64,000 bases of DNA. Origin: Cordia subcordata. Taxonomy: Eukaryota > Streptophyta > Magnoliopsida > Boraginales > Cordiaceae. Of the stretch, positions 1-12,529 are shown piece after piece. Position 1 is the stretch's first letter. Every line of letters starts with the position of its first letter. The DNA lies in the NCBI GenBank assembly GCA_028554755.1, contig JAPTOF010000015.1, positions 5,332,001 to 5,396,000 on the forward strand, given 5' to 3'. Below the pieces are notes generated by a model that saw only the letters and a program-made list of their open reading frames with translations, had not been told where the DNA came from and did no database searches. The position numbers and the translations under genes are program-made.

Positions 1-407
1 ATATTGTAGTTTGTAAGTCTTTTGAATTATTCTCTTGTACTCTCTGACTTTTGAATTCACAATAAAATTTTGAATTGCTCAAAGAATTGTTCAATCATCT
101 TCAAAGGTATTCTTTCGATAACTAAACTCTCTATTTTCAATTATACTATCGATTTTCAAATACATCAAATTTTGTTTACCATATCTTTGTTTACTTATTA
201 CTTTTCATAGCTTAGTCTATAGATTTTGAGAAAAAATTTGAAAAATTTTTGTTTTTTCCTGATTTTGAAGTTGATGCTTCTTCACTTTCAAAGGTTAGAT
301 CAGAATTTATTTTTGTTTCAAGTTTTAGATTTATATTTTGAACTTCTGCTTTGAGTTGAGCAATTTCATTTTTATTGATTGTATCTCAGTTTGGAGATCT
401 TTGACAG

Positions 408-1160
408 TTATTTCTTTTGGCTTGTTTTGTCTTGAAAGGATTTCATGTATATCAATGTTGGAGGTTCAATTTTCTGATAGAGAAGATTCTTTGGGGTTTC
501 TAAGGCTTGGTTTTCGGCCACTAATTCACTTTTTGAAAAGTTTTGGTCGGATTGAAAATCTGTTTTGAGATATTGAAAATTGATTTCAAATTCTTTTGAA
601 AGCATAAAAAGATTGGGATTTCGGAATTGAGAGGTAGATTTACATTTAGAGATATTTGGAGTGGGCCCTCTCATTTCACTTGTTGTTGGAGATATATTAG
701 TTTTGGGTGTTTTAGGAATATAAACATTTTGAGGAATAGGATTATTTTTCATTACTCCTTGAAAATAAGAATTTGATGATTCAGTAGTTTGGTGATAAGA
801 ACAATTAGCATCTAAGAAACATGAGGATACAAAAATTCTGGAATTAAAGTTAAAAGTACTAAATCTTATTCTATCATTATTTTTACCAAAAAAATTAATT
901 GATTTATCAAGATCTTCATGTTAAGGAGGAGGAGTTGGTCTTGGGTTATTTTGGACCGTCCAATCCGTGGGGAGTTCTATCTCAGCCCAATGGATTTCTT
1001 TTGGAACATAAGTTTTTCCGACATTATCTTCAAGATTTGATTGAAGAATGAAAGTTTTGCCTTTTGGATCACATCGTAAAGTTTTTGGATTCAAGAGAGT
1101 TTTTATTACTTTGTGGTGGATTCTATAAATGATTGCTATTGGTATATTTTTCGGATCCAT
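408..1160 (-). pseudogene. pararetrovirus movement-protein-like ORF, broken
   Basis: Reading leftwards from an ATG at 1160, one frame runs for about 250 codons to a stop at 408-410, interrupted only by a TAA at 921-923. The first 79 codons contain a block with YRIHHKVIKTLLNPKTL and AEIELPTDWTVQ. This resembles the 30K-type cell-to-cell movement domain found in endogenous Caulimoviridae of the petuvirus/florendovirus type. The downstream half is Ser/Asn/Lys-rich and unremarkable. No reverse transcriptase or coat-like region is visible nearby, and the left end may continue outside the window. The call rests on motif resemblance, so the virus group is uncertain. An unrelated retroelement ORF is the main alternative. 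Confidence 0.42.
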
Positions 1161-1679
1161 ATCAAATCCACATGCTTTAAGATTTAAAGTTAAGGTTTTG
1201 TTACCCCTGGGTCATGGAGTAATAATTGAATTGTTTTTCTTTAAGTATTTTAATTTTTTTATTAAAATTAAAATTGAATTATAAATTAAAATCTAAAATT
1301 GAAATTTAAAATTAAAAGTAAAACGTAAAATAAGAATTAAAGTCTAAAACACTCATCTAAAATTAAAACTTAAAGTAAATAATGATCTAAAGAATAAACA
1401 TAATCTGAATTTAAATTCTAAAATTAAAATTGAAATTTAACCAAAAAAAAAAAAAAACTCGTAGATAAAGAAGGCAAACTCCACTGAAACGTTAAATGGA
1501 AGAATCTGAGAAAAAGCTGAAAAAGAAACGCTGCGAGGCGTCCTAATGAGCTGCCATTCCCGCCTCATGAATCTGCCTAAATTTCTTGCGAGTTGCGCGA
1601 CACCAACCTCTCCTCTCAATTCTTCATGTTAAAACCTTTCTATAAGCAAAGCAATGCCATCACCGACCTTGAGTCAGGC
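1161..1679. other. AT-rich spacer, no gene seen
   Basis: From about 1240 to 1440 the sequence is a low-complexity run of AAATTAAAATT-like words, followed by a 15-base A tract at about 1442-1456. I see no domain in the short ORFs here. The A tract next to more GC-rich sequence could be the tail of a retroposon, but I found no flanking duplication. Confidence 0.4.
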
Positions 1680-1680
1680 C

Positions 1681-1790
1681 TTACATATACATACATACAT
1701 ATACATATATATATACATACATATACATATATATATACATACATATACATGTATATATATACATACATATACATGTATATATACATACAT

Positions 1791-1821
<31 letters not shown>
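1681..1821. repeat. ACATAT/AT microsatellite
   Basis: About 140 bp of alternating TACATACATA and ATATATAT words ends in a run of AT dinucleotides. It creates spurious long ORFs rich in Tyr, Ile, His and Thr in several frames; these are not genes. Confidence 0.93.
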
Positions 1822-3393
1822 CCCCTTTCTTTTGTATTTTGGCTCAAAGGCTTGTTACCCTTATTCTTTTCCTTCTCTTCTGTCCATGGCCCACATTACC
1901 ATTTGTAGCACCAAATACAAGTCTAGTCTTCTATTACGATATAAAATTTAAAGTTTGGCCGGCTTGTAAAATAAACATAATGATAATAATAGTAATGCTG
2001 TCCATAATTTGAGCGCTAGCAATCAGGTAATTTTAAGCTCCTTTTTGGCCATGAAAACGTCAGAATTTGGTTTCCTTCCTGAAACATGATTTTGTTTCTT
2101 TTTGAGTCTTCTTTTCAATGCACTTTGAATCACCTCATTTTGACATTTGAGCTAAAAATTATGGGTAAAATACGAAAAATTGCACAAACTTTTTCGAACC
2201 ACTAAAGGAAGAGCTTATCTAGTCAACCGAAACGATGGGAACCTCAATAGGATTAGTGCTGCCACAAAAAATTTTATCCAAAACTTGCTGTTTTTTGTAG
2301 TATAACTTAACCTTATCCACTTCAAAAGAGGTCCTATTTGAATTTAGGATTTCCCTAAATGTATCTAACAGCTACATTTCAAAAGAGTTTTTATCTTTCT
2401 CAAATTTTGTATTTATTGTAAAGAGCTAAGTGTGTTCTAAACTTGAGAAAAACAAAACAGCAACTGAGAGAATCAATTGGGGTTCTTGATACGAATACAA
2501 TCAAGGTTTAAGTTTCTTGATTCGAGAGTGAATCAAGTTTGTGAATTGGTTCGTACTAAGCCAACATTTGAAAAATATGGATTTTACTGAAGTTGTTGAA
2601 ATTCTCGATTGAGACTATTGAGGAATGAATGTAAGTTAGACGTCGAACCACTATGAATTGTGCTTGTACTTTACTTTATTGCTTATTTTTCATTTTGCTT
2701 AGCTTCTACAAAACCAGTATTACATGCAAAATTCAACAAATTGATCATTCTACAATATCATTAAAGTTATCCGAAACACTCTATTCACCCTTCTCAGAGT
2801 GCGCTTGCTACCAATACAAGTCGCCACATAGAAAGTAACAACAAGGTGACAAAATAAGGGTGGTACAATTAGTATTACAATTTTCGCGTTTGATAAGTTA
2901 CTCCTTTTCTTTTTTCGAATTAGCAAGTTAGTCTGTATCTTGATAAATAACACTTTTAATTTTTTTTTAATTTTTGTGCTATCCATTGATCTTCCAACAA
3001 ATATTTGTTCGAAATTGGTTTGCACACATGACAATTGCTCCACCGATCATTTGCAGACATTATTATATTCCAAATGTCACACGATTGACAATTGGTTTTG
3101 CTCATCCACTAACCTGTCTCACTTAAATAGTTCGGTCGTTATAATTAAGGACAAAACTAAATTTAAAATGAGGCATAGAAGCAGGGCATGTTCTGTTAAA
3201 AAAGTAGCTAGATATTTTCTAACAAGTAGTTGACAATTATGTGTATTATTAATAAATTAATGTAACAAGTAAAGTGATATCCACTAAGCTTCATACGGGG
3301 CCGATTAAGCTTTCGTTAAGCCTGTGTCATCTGACAAGAACAGCCTTTTGTCAATTCTCACTAGTCTTCTGTCTTATGTCCCACAAGAAGGTC
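1822..3393. other. AT-rich noncoding stretch
   Basis: I see no protein domain, RNA gene or clear terminal repeat in this stretch. Short ORFs on both strands at 2650-3230 overlap each other and have low-complexity content. It may be host intergenic sequence or old, unrecognisable transposon debris. Confidence 0.4.
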
Positions 3394-3394
3394 C

Positions 3395-3935
3395 CTGTAC
3401 GGGTGTGCATCGATAGGAGAAAATCAATTATCGAATTAAAATTTTGGGTATAGAGAAATTTGGTTTGGAAAATCAGAGAAATACAGAAAAAATCAAGTTT
3501 GGGAAAAAATTTCAAGAAAACAGATTGCAAGTCAAAATTAAATTTGAATTTCAAGGAAAACCCAATTACCAAAATTGTGTGTGTCCATATACATAAATAC
3601 ATATATATAAATATGTATGTATGTATGTATGTATGTATAAATATAAACTTATAAGTTATAACATACTTTTAATTATGTACTTTATTTATATTTTGGAGTT
3701 TGAATTATGTTATATTTTGAGTTTGATTATATATTTTATTTATATTTTGAAGTTTAGATTATATATTTTTATTTACGTTTTAAAGTTATAATTATTGGAT
3801 ATGGGTTATATTAAATTTAGTTTTGAATTTTTTTATAAAAAGAATTGGGGATTCCCTAAATTCTAGTATTTTTTCCATTCTCTATTTCCCAAATTATGTT
3901 CTCCAATGGTGAATTGGGTAGGAACTAAATAAAAC
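3395..3935 (+). repeat. divergent copy of a GGGGAATCCC-type repeat
   Basis: The segment around 3655-3935 resembles 34270-34760 in order and wording: repeated 'actttatttatattttgg' units, then 'ggggattccctaaa', then 'tggtgaattggg' followed by an AC-rich end. The left edge reads ACGGGTGTGCATCG, similar to the GGGTGTTCATGGG end of the other copy when that copy is read on the minus strand. The family is probably a non-autonomous, possibly hAT-like, DNA element. The termini are too worn to prove this, and no target duplication was found. A (TATG)n microsatellite lies inside at 3612-3637. Confidence 0.4.
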
Positions 3936-4316
3936 TCACTTTTCTCTTTAATCTCTCTCTATTTTGCATCTATTTTATTATAAAAGTTCCCAAATAAGTT
4001 TTTTAAGACTTTTGTTCTGAAGAACTCTTTTTGAATTGTTTTTTGAATAACTATTTTCAAAACAAAAAATAAAAAATAACAGCAAAACCTAGCAAGCCCC
4101 TCCTGAATGCGCGTTAGATGACTCACGAGTATATGTTTCCCAATATACAACAATTACTAGGGTATATCTCGTACAATGCACAAGAGAAATACAAATTTTA
4201 GTATCTTTATTTATTATTAATGGTCAATTTTTATATTTTATGTGAAAATAAAATACAATTTTTTAAATTTAATTCTTGATAAGTTTTTAATACTAATAAT
4301 ATTTAATTGAGAAATT
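3936..4316. other. AT-rich flank of the Tat element
   Basis: No gene or repeat recognised. The stretch ends at the target duplication gttag (4317-4321) of the gypsy element that follows. Confidence 0.4.
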
Positions 4317-4321
4317 GTTAG

Positions 4322-5126
4322 TGATATGAGTGCGCCACATGGATTAAAAGCATGCTGACATGTGACAAGTGGGATCGAGGGATAATACTCGATGGACCTT
4401 GGGGGCGAGGGGCCGCCCTTTAATGAAAGCTTGGTTCTGCCACTCTCCTTATCCCCATCGTACCCTTAGGCTATGGGTACGCCCTTTTGAATGTTCAAGG
4501 TATCAACCAAGACGAAGGTGTAAATCTTCAAGCGACACATGAATATGCAAAAGAAAGGACCCTAAGCCCACGCATATACTGGCAAATAAGGGAAATCGTA
4601 CCTTGAGAATACAGGTACGCCTAGGCCAAGTTCTCTGATGAGTGCACGGCTTCTTTCCCGAAGTAGCCGCATATGCCATGTCAACAATCGAAGTTAGTCG
4701 AACAGGCACTCTACTTGGGGTAAACCCCCGGTCTCACGCATCTTATCTATAAATGCCAAGGCATATTTCAAGCAAATTAAGAGAGGAATGGTGAGAATTC
4801 TCCAACACATCTTGGAGCATATTGATAGCACTTTCGAACATATCTTCATAAATTCATGAATTCCAGTAATTGACTTGACCATCGGAGACACAATGGGGGG
4901 GAATGCCCCGCTCTTTCTTTACCTTGTAGGGAAAGGCGTACGCGTCCACCAACCAGGCGTAAAAATGCTTACCCGTCCTCCAACCAGGAGTAAAGGAGGC
5001 GTACGCGTCTAACACGTGGGTATAGGTTGGCCCTTGGCCAATGCGTCTACCATCCACCCTTCTAACAGGTGCACCAAAGATATCTAAACCTCTACTAATG
5101 TGGGAGGAATTTCTTCATCCATATCA
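4322..5126 (+). repeat. 5' LTR of Tat-like element
   Basis: It begins TGATATGAGTGCGCC and ends CATATCA, directly before a primer site. It aligns with 26796-27287 over its first ~360 and last ~60 bases. The 5' copy lacks about 30 bases (after 4435) that are present in the 3' copy, and keeps about 340 bases (roughly 4700-5060) that the 3' copy has lost. Confidence 0.85.
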
Positions 5127-5128
5127 AT

Positions 5129-5146
5129 TGGTGCCATCTATGGGAA
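5129..5146 (+). promoter_or_regulatory. primer binding site of Tat-like element
   Basis: TGGTGCCATCTATGGGAA starts two bases after the LTR end. The TGG start and the spacing are those of a tRNA primer site. I cannot assign the tRNA species with confidence. Confidence 0.6.
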
Positions 5147-5188
5147 AAATTAAGGCAATTCCTATTGAGAAGCACGTTGTAGAAAACC

Positions 5189-6670
5189 ATGGCAAAGTCC
5201 AAGAGGCCGCAAGCGCGACCTGAGCACATCGAGCAAAAAGAAACATCTGAATACTGAGTCGGGCAGGGGGAACCCCACGAAGAGAATGGAGGACAGGTTA
5301 GCTTACCTGGACACCAGGACCCTCAAGAGGGCGGAAATACGCACAATCGAATGCCAAGAGAAGTGGATCCTTAGCGAAAGGCCATGAACAGGCTATATGC
5401 TCAGATGCAAAACTTAATGACAGAAAATCAAAGGATGGGAGGGCATCATGTGATGCCGGCGACGGCAGGGCTCGATCAGCTCCCTTTCTAGGCAGGTTAC
5501 CTATACATGCCACAATTTCCCTCACAGTATTACCTGTACTCGCTGCCACCAACGTACCCTCCTCAACAAACCTTTAGAGATCAAGAGGCGTAATCCTCTA
5601 CAATCCATCTAACTTGCTCGTCCAGGGGGTAAAAGAGAAAAGGTGATAATACGGGAGTACGCCACGACAGTCATAAATCAAGCAGCAGTTGGAGGACTGG
5701 TAGCAGCTCTGACCAAACATTCACTACAAGGAAAGTGGGCTGGCCCTTTGTGCTAGAGATAGAATCCGAGTAACTCCTACCGAGGCTCATCCTTCCTCGC
5801 TTGCCTCTGCATAACGAGACTACAGATCTTGAAAACCACATCAACATATTTTAGAGCACCTTGATGATCCAAGGCCTGACGGATGCCTTAAAATGTTAGG
5901 CGCTTTTGGCAACCTTGGTAGATGCCGCGTACAACTGGTACAAGCGCTTGCCCAATCAGTCAATATCTAGCTTTGACCAATTGGCTTAAGCATTGATTGA
6001 CAGATTTGCCAGTAGCTGGGTCATCCCAAAGACATCGCCCACTTTGTTTTCATATCAATAAGGGCCTAATGAGTCCTTGCAGGAGTACACAGAGAGATTT
6101 AACAGTGCTGCATTGAAAGTGGTTGATCCAAACAAGGGTACTGCTATCATAGCATATGTGCAAGGGTTGAAGCCAGGGTCTTTCAAGTCTAGCATCTCAA
6201 GCCAAGACTATCGCTCATTCGGAGATCTAATGAAGAAAGCTAAAAAGTTTATTCGAGAAGAGGATGTCAACCGTGGAGCAAGGGCTATTCCTAAGAAGAT
6301 GAATGGCAGTCAAGAGATCCAATCAAGGGAAAGGGAAAAGAAGAACCTAGCCAGGGTAGAGGGAAGGCCCGCGCTAATACAACATGATACCAATCAAACA
6401 TTGAAAAGTATACCCCGCTTAATACGACTCGAACTGAGGTGCTTGTAGCTATTCGAAATGACAAGGCTCTTCACTAGCCAAACAGAATGTTTGGGAACCC
6501 ATCCAAAAGGGACTGAAACCAAGTGTCACTTTCACCGAGATCATGGGGATTCAACGGAGAATTATAGATAATTAAAGGATGAAATTGAAATGTTTGTCAG
6601 GAAAAGGAAGTGGGAACACTTTGTTGACCACCCTAGGAATCATGGTAGTAGATATCCAAGGGTGAGAGAG
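5189..6670 (+). pseudogene. Tat-like gag, degenerate
   Basis: The likely start is ATG at 5189, about 60 bases after the primer site. The best-preserved stretch is at about 6077-6330, with the retrotransposon gag motif LQEYTERFNSAALKV followed by AYVQGLKPGSFKSSI. A degenerate zinc-knuckle-like block follows at about 6522-6600, ending KDEIEMFVRKRK, typical of Tat gag just before protease. In-frame stops replace expected codons at 5987-5989 (LA-stop-ALID) and 6059-6061 (YQ-stop-GPNES), both consistent with CAA to TAA. Gag would form the particle that packages element RNA; this copy cannot. Confidence 0.72.
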
Positions 6671-6715
6671 GAATAACAGCACCATGACCAACGGTCGCAT
6701 GTTGGAGTAATCAAG

Positions 6716-7232
6716 ATGATATCTGGAGGAATGGCGGTAGAAGGAGAGATGCTGTTCGGGTGTAGAAAGTACATTCAAAACTTGAAAGAAATAGGCCTAT
6801 CACACAAACGGCCTAGGAACCGGGATGTCTTGACCTTCACCGACTCAGATCTGGGCCCCATGGTGACCCCACACAAAGACCCAATGATCATTGAAGCCCT
6901 TATTGTTAATTATCTAGTGAAAAAGATTCTAGTAGACACCGAGAGTTCCGCGAAGGTGATTTTTGTAAAAGCATTCCTGCAGCTAGGAAAGAGAGTGGAA
7001 GACCTGTACCCAGAATCAACATTGCTGATGGGATTCTCGAGAAAGAACTCGACCCTTGGGAATTATGAATTTACCGGTGTTCATCGGATCTAAGGGTAGA
7101 TATGCTGACTTGAAGGTTGATTTCCTGGTGATGGATTGTCCTTCGTGTAACGCTATTCTAGGGAGAGTCTTCCTAAATAGAATTCGGGCTGTGGTTTCGA
7201 CTTATCATCTGGTGATGAAATTCTCGACTTGA
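6716..7232 (+). pseudogene. Tat-like aspartic protease, active-site changed
   Basis: The frame contains FTDSDLGPMVTPHKDPMII and then LVDTESSAKVIF, where retroviral-type proteases have DTGSS. The Gly after Asp-Thr is Glu here (near 6938-6950), which should abolish activity. A stop at about 7091 breaks the frame. Further protease-like sequence (DLKVDFLVMDCPSCNAILGR) continues to about 7170 in a shifted frame. It would cleave the Gag-Pol polyprotein. Confidence 0.72.
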
Positions 7233-7238
7233 AATAGT

Positions 7239-8560
7239 GTGGCGGAGATCCACGGGAACCAACTCGCAACCAGGGAATGCTATGAAGCTTCTTTGGAGGG
7301 GATTGGAAAAGGCAAGGAAACCATGCAAATTGAGGTGCCGGACTTCAAGGGCGTGGAATACCGAGGGGCAACTGTGGAGATGTTAGAAGAAGTTTTCATT
7401 GGAAAGAGTAATCAAAGGACTTATATATGGTTAGACTTGTCAAAAGAAGAGAAAGGAAAGATGATCAAGTTCTTGTCAAAGAACCAGGATGTGTTTGCTT
7501 GGCCAGTGCTGGACATGAAGGGGATCGATCTAGAGATAGCCATCCATGAATTGAATGTAGACCCAAATATGCATCCCATGCAACAAAAAGGAGGTCCTAC
7601 TCTGTGGAGAAAAATCAAGCAGTTCTAGAAGAAACAGAGAAACTCTTAGCAGTTAGACATATTAGGGAGGTGGACTACCCACGATGGGTTGCTAATCCAG
7701 TATTAGTAAAGAAAGCAAATGGGAGTTGGTGGATGTGCATAGATTTCACAGATCTTAACAAAGCTTGCCTGAAAAATTGTTTCCGTTGCCTAAAATAGAT
7801 TGGTTGATTGACACTATCGCAGGGTTCAAGTTACTGACATTCATGGATGGCTTCAAGGGGTATAACCAGATCAAAATGGCACCAGAAGATAAGGATAAAA
7901 TCTTTTTTGTAACTAATCGAGGGCTATACTATTATTGAGTAACGACCTTTGGACTAAAAAATGCAGGGGCAACCTACTAGAGGATGGTCAACAAGGTCTT
8001 CAGACGACAATTGGGAAGAAACAAGGAGGTATATGTGGATGATATGTTAGTAAAGAGCCAGAATGATGGAGATCACCTAACAGATTTGCAAGAGGTATTT
8101 GATGTCATGAGAAAGTGAAGCATGAAGCTTAATCCAGATAAGTGTGCCTTTGGAGTGAAGGATGGAAAGTTTCTAGGCTTTATGGTAACACACATGGGAA
8201 TCAAAGCCAACCTAGAAAATATCCAAGCCATAGTAAGGATGGAGTCTCCCAAGAATACATATGAAGTTCAGTCCTTGGCTGGTAAGATGGTTGCCCTCAG
8301 CAAATTCATGTCCCGCTTACCCGATAAATGCTTTCCTTTCTTCAAGATCCTCCGCAATCCCAAGAATTTTCAATGGAATGATGAATCAAGGAGTATTTGT
8401 CTTCTCCGCCCTTGCTATCTCAACCGGAAGGAAAGGAGGAGTTATTGCTTTACCTAGCTATTTTGGGGGTAACAGTGGCAGCCGTTCTGCTCTGGGAAAA
8501 AGAAAAGGAGTAAAGGCCTATATACTATGTAAGCAAGGCATTCTAAAGAGCTGAATTGAG
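7239..8560 (+). pseudogene. Tat-like reverse transcriptase, degenerate
   Basis: Recognisable blocks in order are DVFAWPVLDMKGID (about 7490), the RT entry motif KKANGSWWMCIDFTDLNKAC (about 7710), FMDGFKGYNQIKMAPED (about 7840), FGLKNAGAT (about 7950), the catalytic YVDDMLVKS (about 8032-8058) and LNPDKCAFGVKDGKFLGFMV (about 8128). The Tat-type spelling YVDDMLVKS supports the lineage call. Stops interrupt the frame, among them TGA at 7936-7938 and TAG at 7978-7980, where Arg and Gln codons are expected. The catalytic Asp pair survives, but the protein cannot be made whole. Confidence 0.8.
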
Positions 8561-8759
8561 ATACCCACCCATTGAGAAGGTAGCCTTCGCGCTAATTACG
8601 GCAGCAAGGAAGCTAAAGCCATATTTCGAGGCTCACTCTATAAAAGTCTTGACTAATTCCCTGCTAAGATGGGTACTTCACAAACCAGAAGTCTCTAGGA
8701 GATTGTTAAAATGGGCAATCAAACTAACGTAATATGACATCACGTACTAGCCGAGCACA

Positions 8760-9405
8760 GTTATTAAAGCCCAAACCCTTGTGGATTTCACTGTCGAATG
8801 CACTGGGGATCCAACAGAGCCATCAGAACTAGCTTGGACCCCGTAAGTGGATGGTGCTGTAGGGAAAGAAGAATCGGGGACCGGTATAATCTTAGTTAGT
8901 CCTACTAGTGAAGAATTTTAGTATGCATTAAAATTTGGCTTCTAGGCATTGAACAACGAAGCAGAGTACGAAGGCTTGATAGTAGGATTAAAGGCAGCAT
9001 TGGGGGACGGAAGCTGAGGCTGTAGCGATATTGACAGATTCGCAATTGGTAGCCAATCAGGTCTTCGAAAAATATGAGGCCAAGGGTCTGATGATGATTG
9101 CATATTTTAACCAAGCCAAAGACTTAATCTCTAACTTTAAAAGGATGATTGTATAATAGGTTCCTCGAAAGGAGGTAGAGTAGGCCAACGCTCTATCAAA
9201 GTTGGCTGCAGGCTAGGTCGAGAGAGAGATACCCCGTATAGAGGCATTGGACAGGCCAAGCATTTGTAAAGGGGCCGAGGAAGAAGCCAATTTTATTGAT
9301 TAAGAGCCTAATTGGACCAGTGACATTCGAAAATTCCTCAAGAAGGAATAACTCCTAACTGGTAAGAAGCAAGCAAAAATAGTAAAGAGAAAGGCCCAAC
9401 GTTCT
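8760..9405 (+). pseudogene. Tat-like RNase H region, degenerate
   Basis: Broken frames give GIILVSPTSEEF-YALKFGF, LNNEAEYEGLIVGLKAA and then LTDSQLVANQVFEKYEAK, the usual RNase H succession with its Asp and Glu residues. Several stops are present. The region ends KRKAQRSY at about 9405, where the next repeat begins. The matching continuation (QLYKRSYVGPLLKC) is found at about 11395, so the two parts were once adjacent. Confidence 0.72.
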
Positions 9406-9407
9406 TA

Positions 9408-11390
9408 CTAACACACAGTCGGTCCAGTCAAGACTCAGTAATGTCATAAATAAGTCCATAATCATATGGTAGTGCTGGGCACTCTTCCAAGATAAGGTTA
9501 TAGTGAGTAAGTCTCCTTGTAAGGGCCACTTACCTAGGTCATTAGAGGTTTTTTTGGACTTATCTCTCTAGTGCGTGCTTCATGCATTGGACCGGAGCAC
9601 TGTGAGTTAGTTTTCTCATAACTATAATATTAAAGTCAGAAAACACAATACTTACTGCTGCTAAGTGGCCAATACTCTTAATCTTGAGCATATGTGGATG
9701 AACTGATGGAGTCAGGGTTCAGTACTTTGATCCACTATGAGTGAATAGCTTTGTGCGGTGGGTGTTGAGTTCTAGATAGTTGGGACATGCATATGCAATA
9801 CTAAATTCTATGTGCCCCCTTAGTCTTGTCCATATGATCATCTAAATATAGATCTAGTGGTATAACCCTTTAAGGGTATATCGATCATGTAACTTGTAGG
9901 TCGCTCTCGAGATCAAGAGTAATGTGATTAGAAGATGATTGATACCTTGGACAAGTTATTCTAAGGTTTAGAGGTAGTTAAGGAGGTGATGGTACAATCA
10001 AAGGACTGACCTTGACTACGGGCATACATAGAGGGGCATTTTGGTCTTTTTGCTTAGTAGGTCAAAGACAAAGGTCACTCGTTATTATGACAAGCTTTTG
10101 GCATCCAGTAATTATCCTTAGAGTGCGGCTTTAGTCTTATAATGAAATAGACTAAGGTCAAAATGATCATTATGTCGCCTAAAGGGAGGCAAGGGCATTT
10201 TGGCCATTTTGGGAGCCAAAGGGAGTTATGTCTTTTGGTTCCTCTACTAGCCAGATATTGTTTTAAGCATGAGAAGTCTATTCTTGAATATTTCCTTTTT
10301 GGTCGATTGCTAAATATGTGTTTTCATGAGAGTTCTAATTGCATTAGGATTCTTGGAAATAGGAAATAAGATTTGTTCTTATTTCTTATTGGTTCAAGTT
10401 TTAATGTAGATAATTAGAAAGTGTCTTATTCTCTTTCCTAAAACTTCTAGGTGTGCGAGACGTAAGTTTTGAGTAAGGTTTCCAAATTAGGATAGAGTTG
10501 CTATATTTTTACGAGATAATTCAAATATCTTGAACTCCAAATTTCTTATATTGGAATATTCAATTTGCCAAGTCGTCTTGTAGGGAGGCGTCCAAATTTG
10601 AAAAGAAGAAAGAGATAGTGGGCCCCACGTATTCTAGAAGATTAGGTCAAGAGTTGGTTTTAATTTAAAACTCTTATCACATAAAGATCTTCTACTTGAA
10701 TTTAAACTCCTCAAGATAAAGTCCTAGTCTACCTTGGAGTTCTATTGCTAAGAGAAATCTTAAAAGGGGTCAACTAAGTTTGATAAAATGCAGAAGCTTT
10801 TAGTACATCAAAAATATTGGAGATACGTACATTCTTAGAGAAGTTTAGAAAAGAAAGAATTATCTTCTTCTCTTGATTGACCAAAAACAAAAATAGTTTT
10901 CTATAATTCTAAAAACCAATTCTTTCATCAAGAATTTGGTTTTTGCTCATTGATAACATCTTTCAAGTCATAATAGGGAAGATTAAAAGCTTTTTGGGTT
11001 ATTCTTATAGAGGTTTTTGGAGAGAAAAATACAAGAGGACAGAAACTATCTTTTCTCGTCACATCCTGTGCAATCTTAGATCCGGGCTTGATCAGGTGTC
11101 CATCACTTATTGGATCATTCTGAAATTTTAGGAGAATGTTCTACTCTTCTAGGAATTCAAATTTGATCCTTGGATTGTTGATCAAAGGTCCATAAGGCAG
11201 TCCGATAATCAATAAAATTTTCTGGTCGTTTTTTTGCTCCAGCAGGTAAATTTGTTCTAATAATTTTACTTTGTGTTCTTGTTTATTCTATGCATGTGCA
11301 GTATTATTTTATGCAAGTATTTAGTTTTCGCTGAGCCTAGGGTTAATAATTTAAAATTGACCTAGGGTTAGTCTCGCATGCTCTACTAGA
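9408..11390 (+). repeat. inserted ~2 kb noncoding repeat, related to 56256-58125
   Basis: This block splits the Tat pol gene between RNase H and integrase. From about 9445 to 10200 it aligns with the reverse complement of the solo LTR at 56256-58125. Shared words include TAGTGCTGGGCACTC, ATGTGGATGAACT, ATGTGCCCCCTT, CATAGAGGGGCATT and TTATTATGTCGCC-like text. The first ~150 bases of the LTR are missing here and the right third is diverged. No coding domain is seen. It is probably a solo or truncated LTR; the exact edges and target duplication are unclear. Confidence 0.6.
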
Positions 11391-11394
11391 GCCT

Positions 11395-12529
11395 TCATTA
11401 GGGGGCAACTCTACAAACGCTCTTATGTCGGCCCTTTGTTGAAGTGCATAGGGCAACATGAAGGAGATTACATACTCGGAGAGATTTATAAAGGTACTTG
11501 TGGGAATCACACTGGGGCTAGGGTCCTGGCGCAGAAAGCGCTACGCTATGTGTACTACTAACCGAACATGCAAAGGGAAGCTAAGACGCTGGTGCAAAAA
11601 TGTGAAGCTTGCCAGTGTTATTCTAACATACAACGTCGGCCATCTTCAGAGATGATCCCGATAACGAGCCCATGGCCTTTCGCTCAACGAGGGTTGGACA
11701 TCATTAGTCCTCTCATAATTGGGACTGGGAAATGAAGTTTGCTTTTGTTGTTGTGGATTATTTTACCTGATAGGTCGAGGTGGAGGCTATACCCAAAATA
11801 ACTGAAAAGGCTGCCTGGGGGTTTATGTGGAGAAACATAGTACATGGATTTGGAATTCTGAATGCAATCATAACTGACCACGGCCAACAGTTTAACCGTG
11901 TGTTCTTTTAGAATAAATGTTAAGAACTAAGTATAAAGCTGAAGTTTGCCTCAGTTGAACACCCTCAATGCAATGGACAAGTATAAGTTAACAACAGAAC
12001 ATTGTCACAAGAGTTGAAGTCTAAGCTAAGAGATGCAAAGGGGCTATGATTTGATATCTTGCCAGAGGTGTTATGCTGTATGAGGACGACCCCTAGCATA
12101 GTCACTGGACAGACACCGTTCAGGTTGGTTTTCGGGGTGGAAGCCGTTATCCCAATAGAGAGCGGGTCTCCCAGTTGGAGGGTTACCAACTACAACCGAG
12201 ACACAAATGATCAGAATATGAAAGAGCAACTAGACTTGTTGGACAAAGTCTGAGAAACTACTTGCCTTAGGACTATGGGGCACAAGGAGGCCATGACTCG
12301 GAGCTTTGCCAAAACTGTGAGGGCAAAGACGATCCAGGAAAGAAGCTTGGTATTACGAAAGGCCGAGTTTCGAAGAGATCAGAAAGATAGGAAGTTGGGT
12401 CCTAACTGGGAAGGCCCTGCTTGGTCACGAAGCAAGTGCGACTGGGAACCTACCGTCTAGTGAACCTTGATGAGAAAGATCTCGCCAACGCATGGAACTC
12501 TGAGCACCTTCGGCCCTATTATATGTAGC
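11395..12529 (+). pseudogene. Tat-like integrase, degenerate
   Basis: The region opens with QLYKRSYVGPLLKC, then an HHCC-like zinc finger ending KCEACQCYSNIQRR (about 11600). The core follows in broken frames: PWPFAQRGLDIISPL, ITDHGQQF (about 11873) and QCNGQV-VNN, giving the Asp, Asp and a weak Glu region. The C-terminal part reads VLCCMRTTPSIVTGQTPFRLVFGVEAVIP (split here: TPSIVTGQTPFRLVFG at about 12090). Pol ends with a NSEHLRPYYM-stop tail at about 12527. Multiple stops and frameshifts make it inactive. No chromodomain is visible, as expected for Tat elements. Confidence 0.78.

Noticed and set aside
1593..2012. 139-codon ORF with Tyr/Ile/His repeats
   Set aside because: It is a translation of the ACATAT/AT microsatellite and appears in more than one frame; there is no domain.
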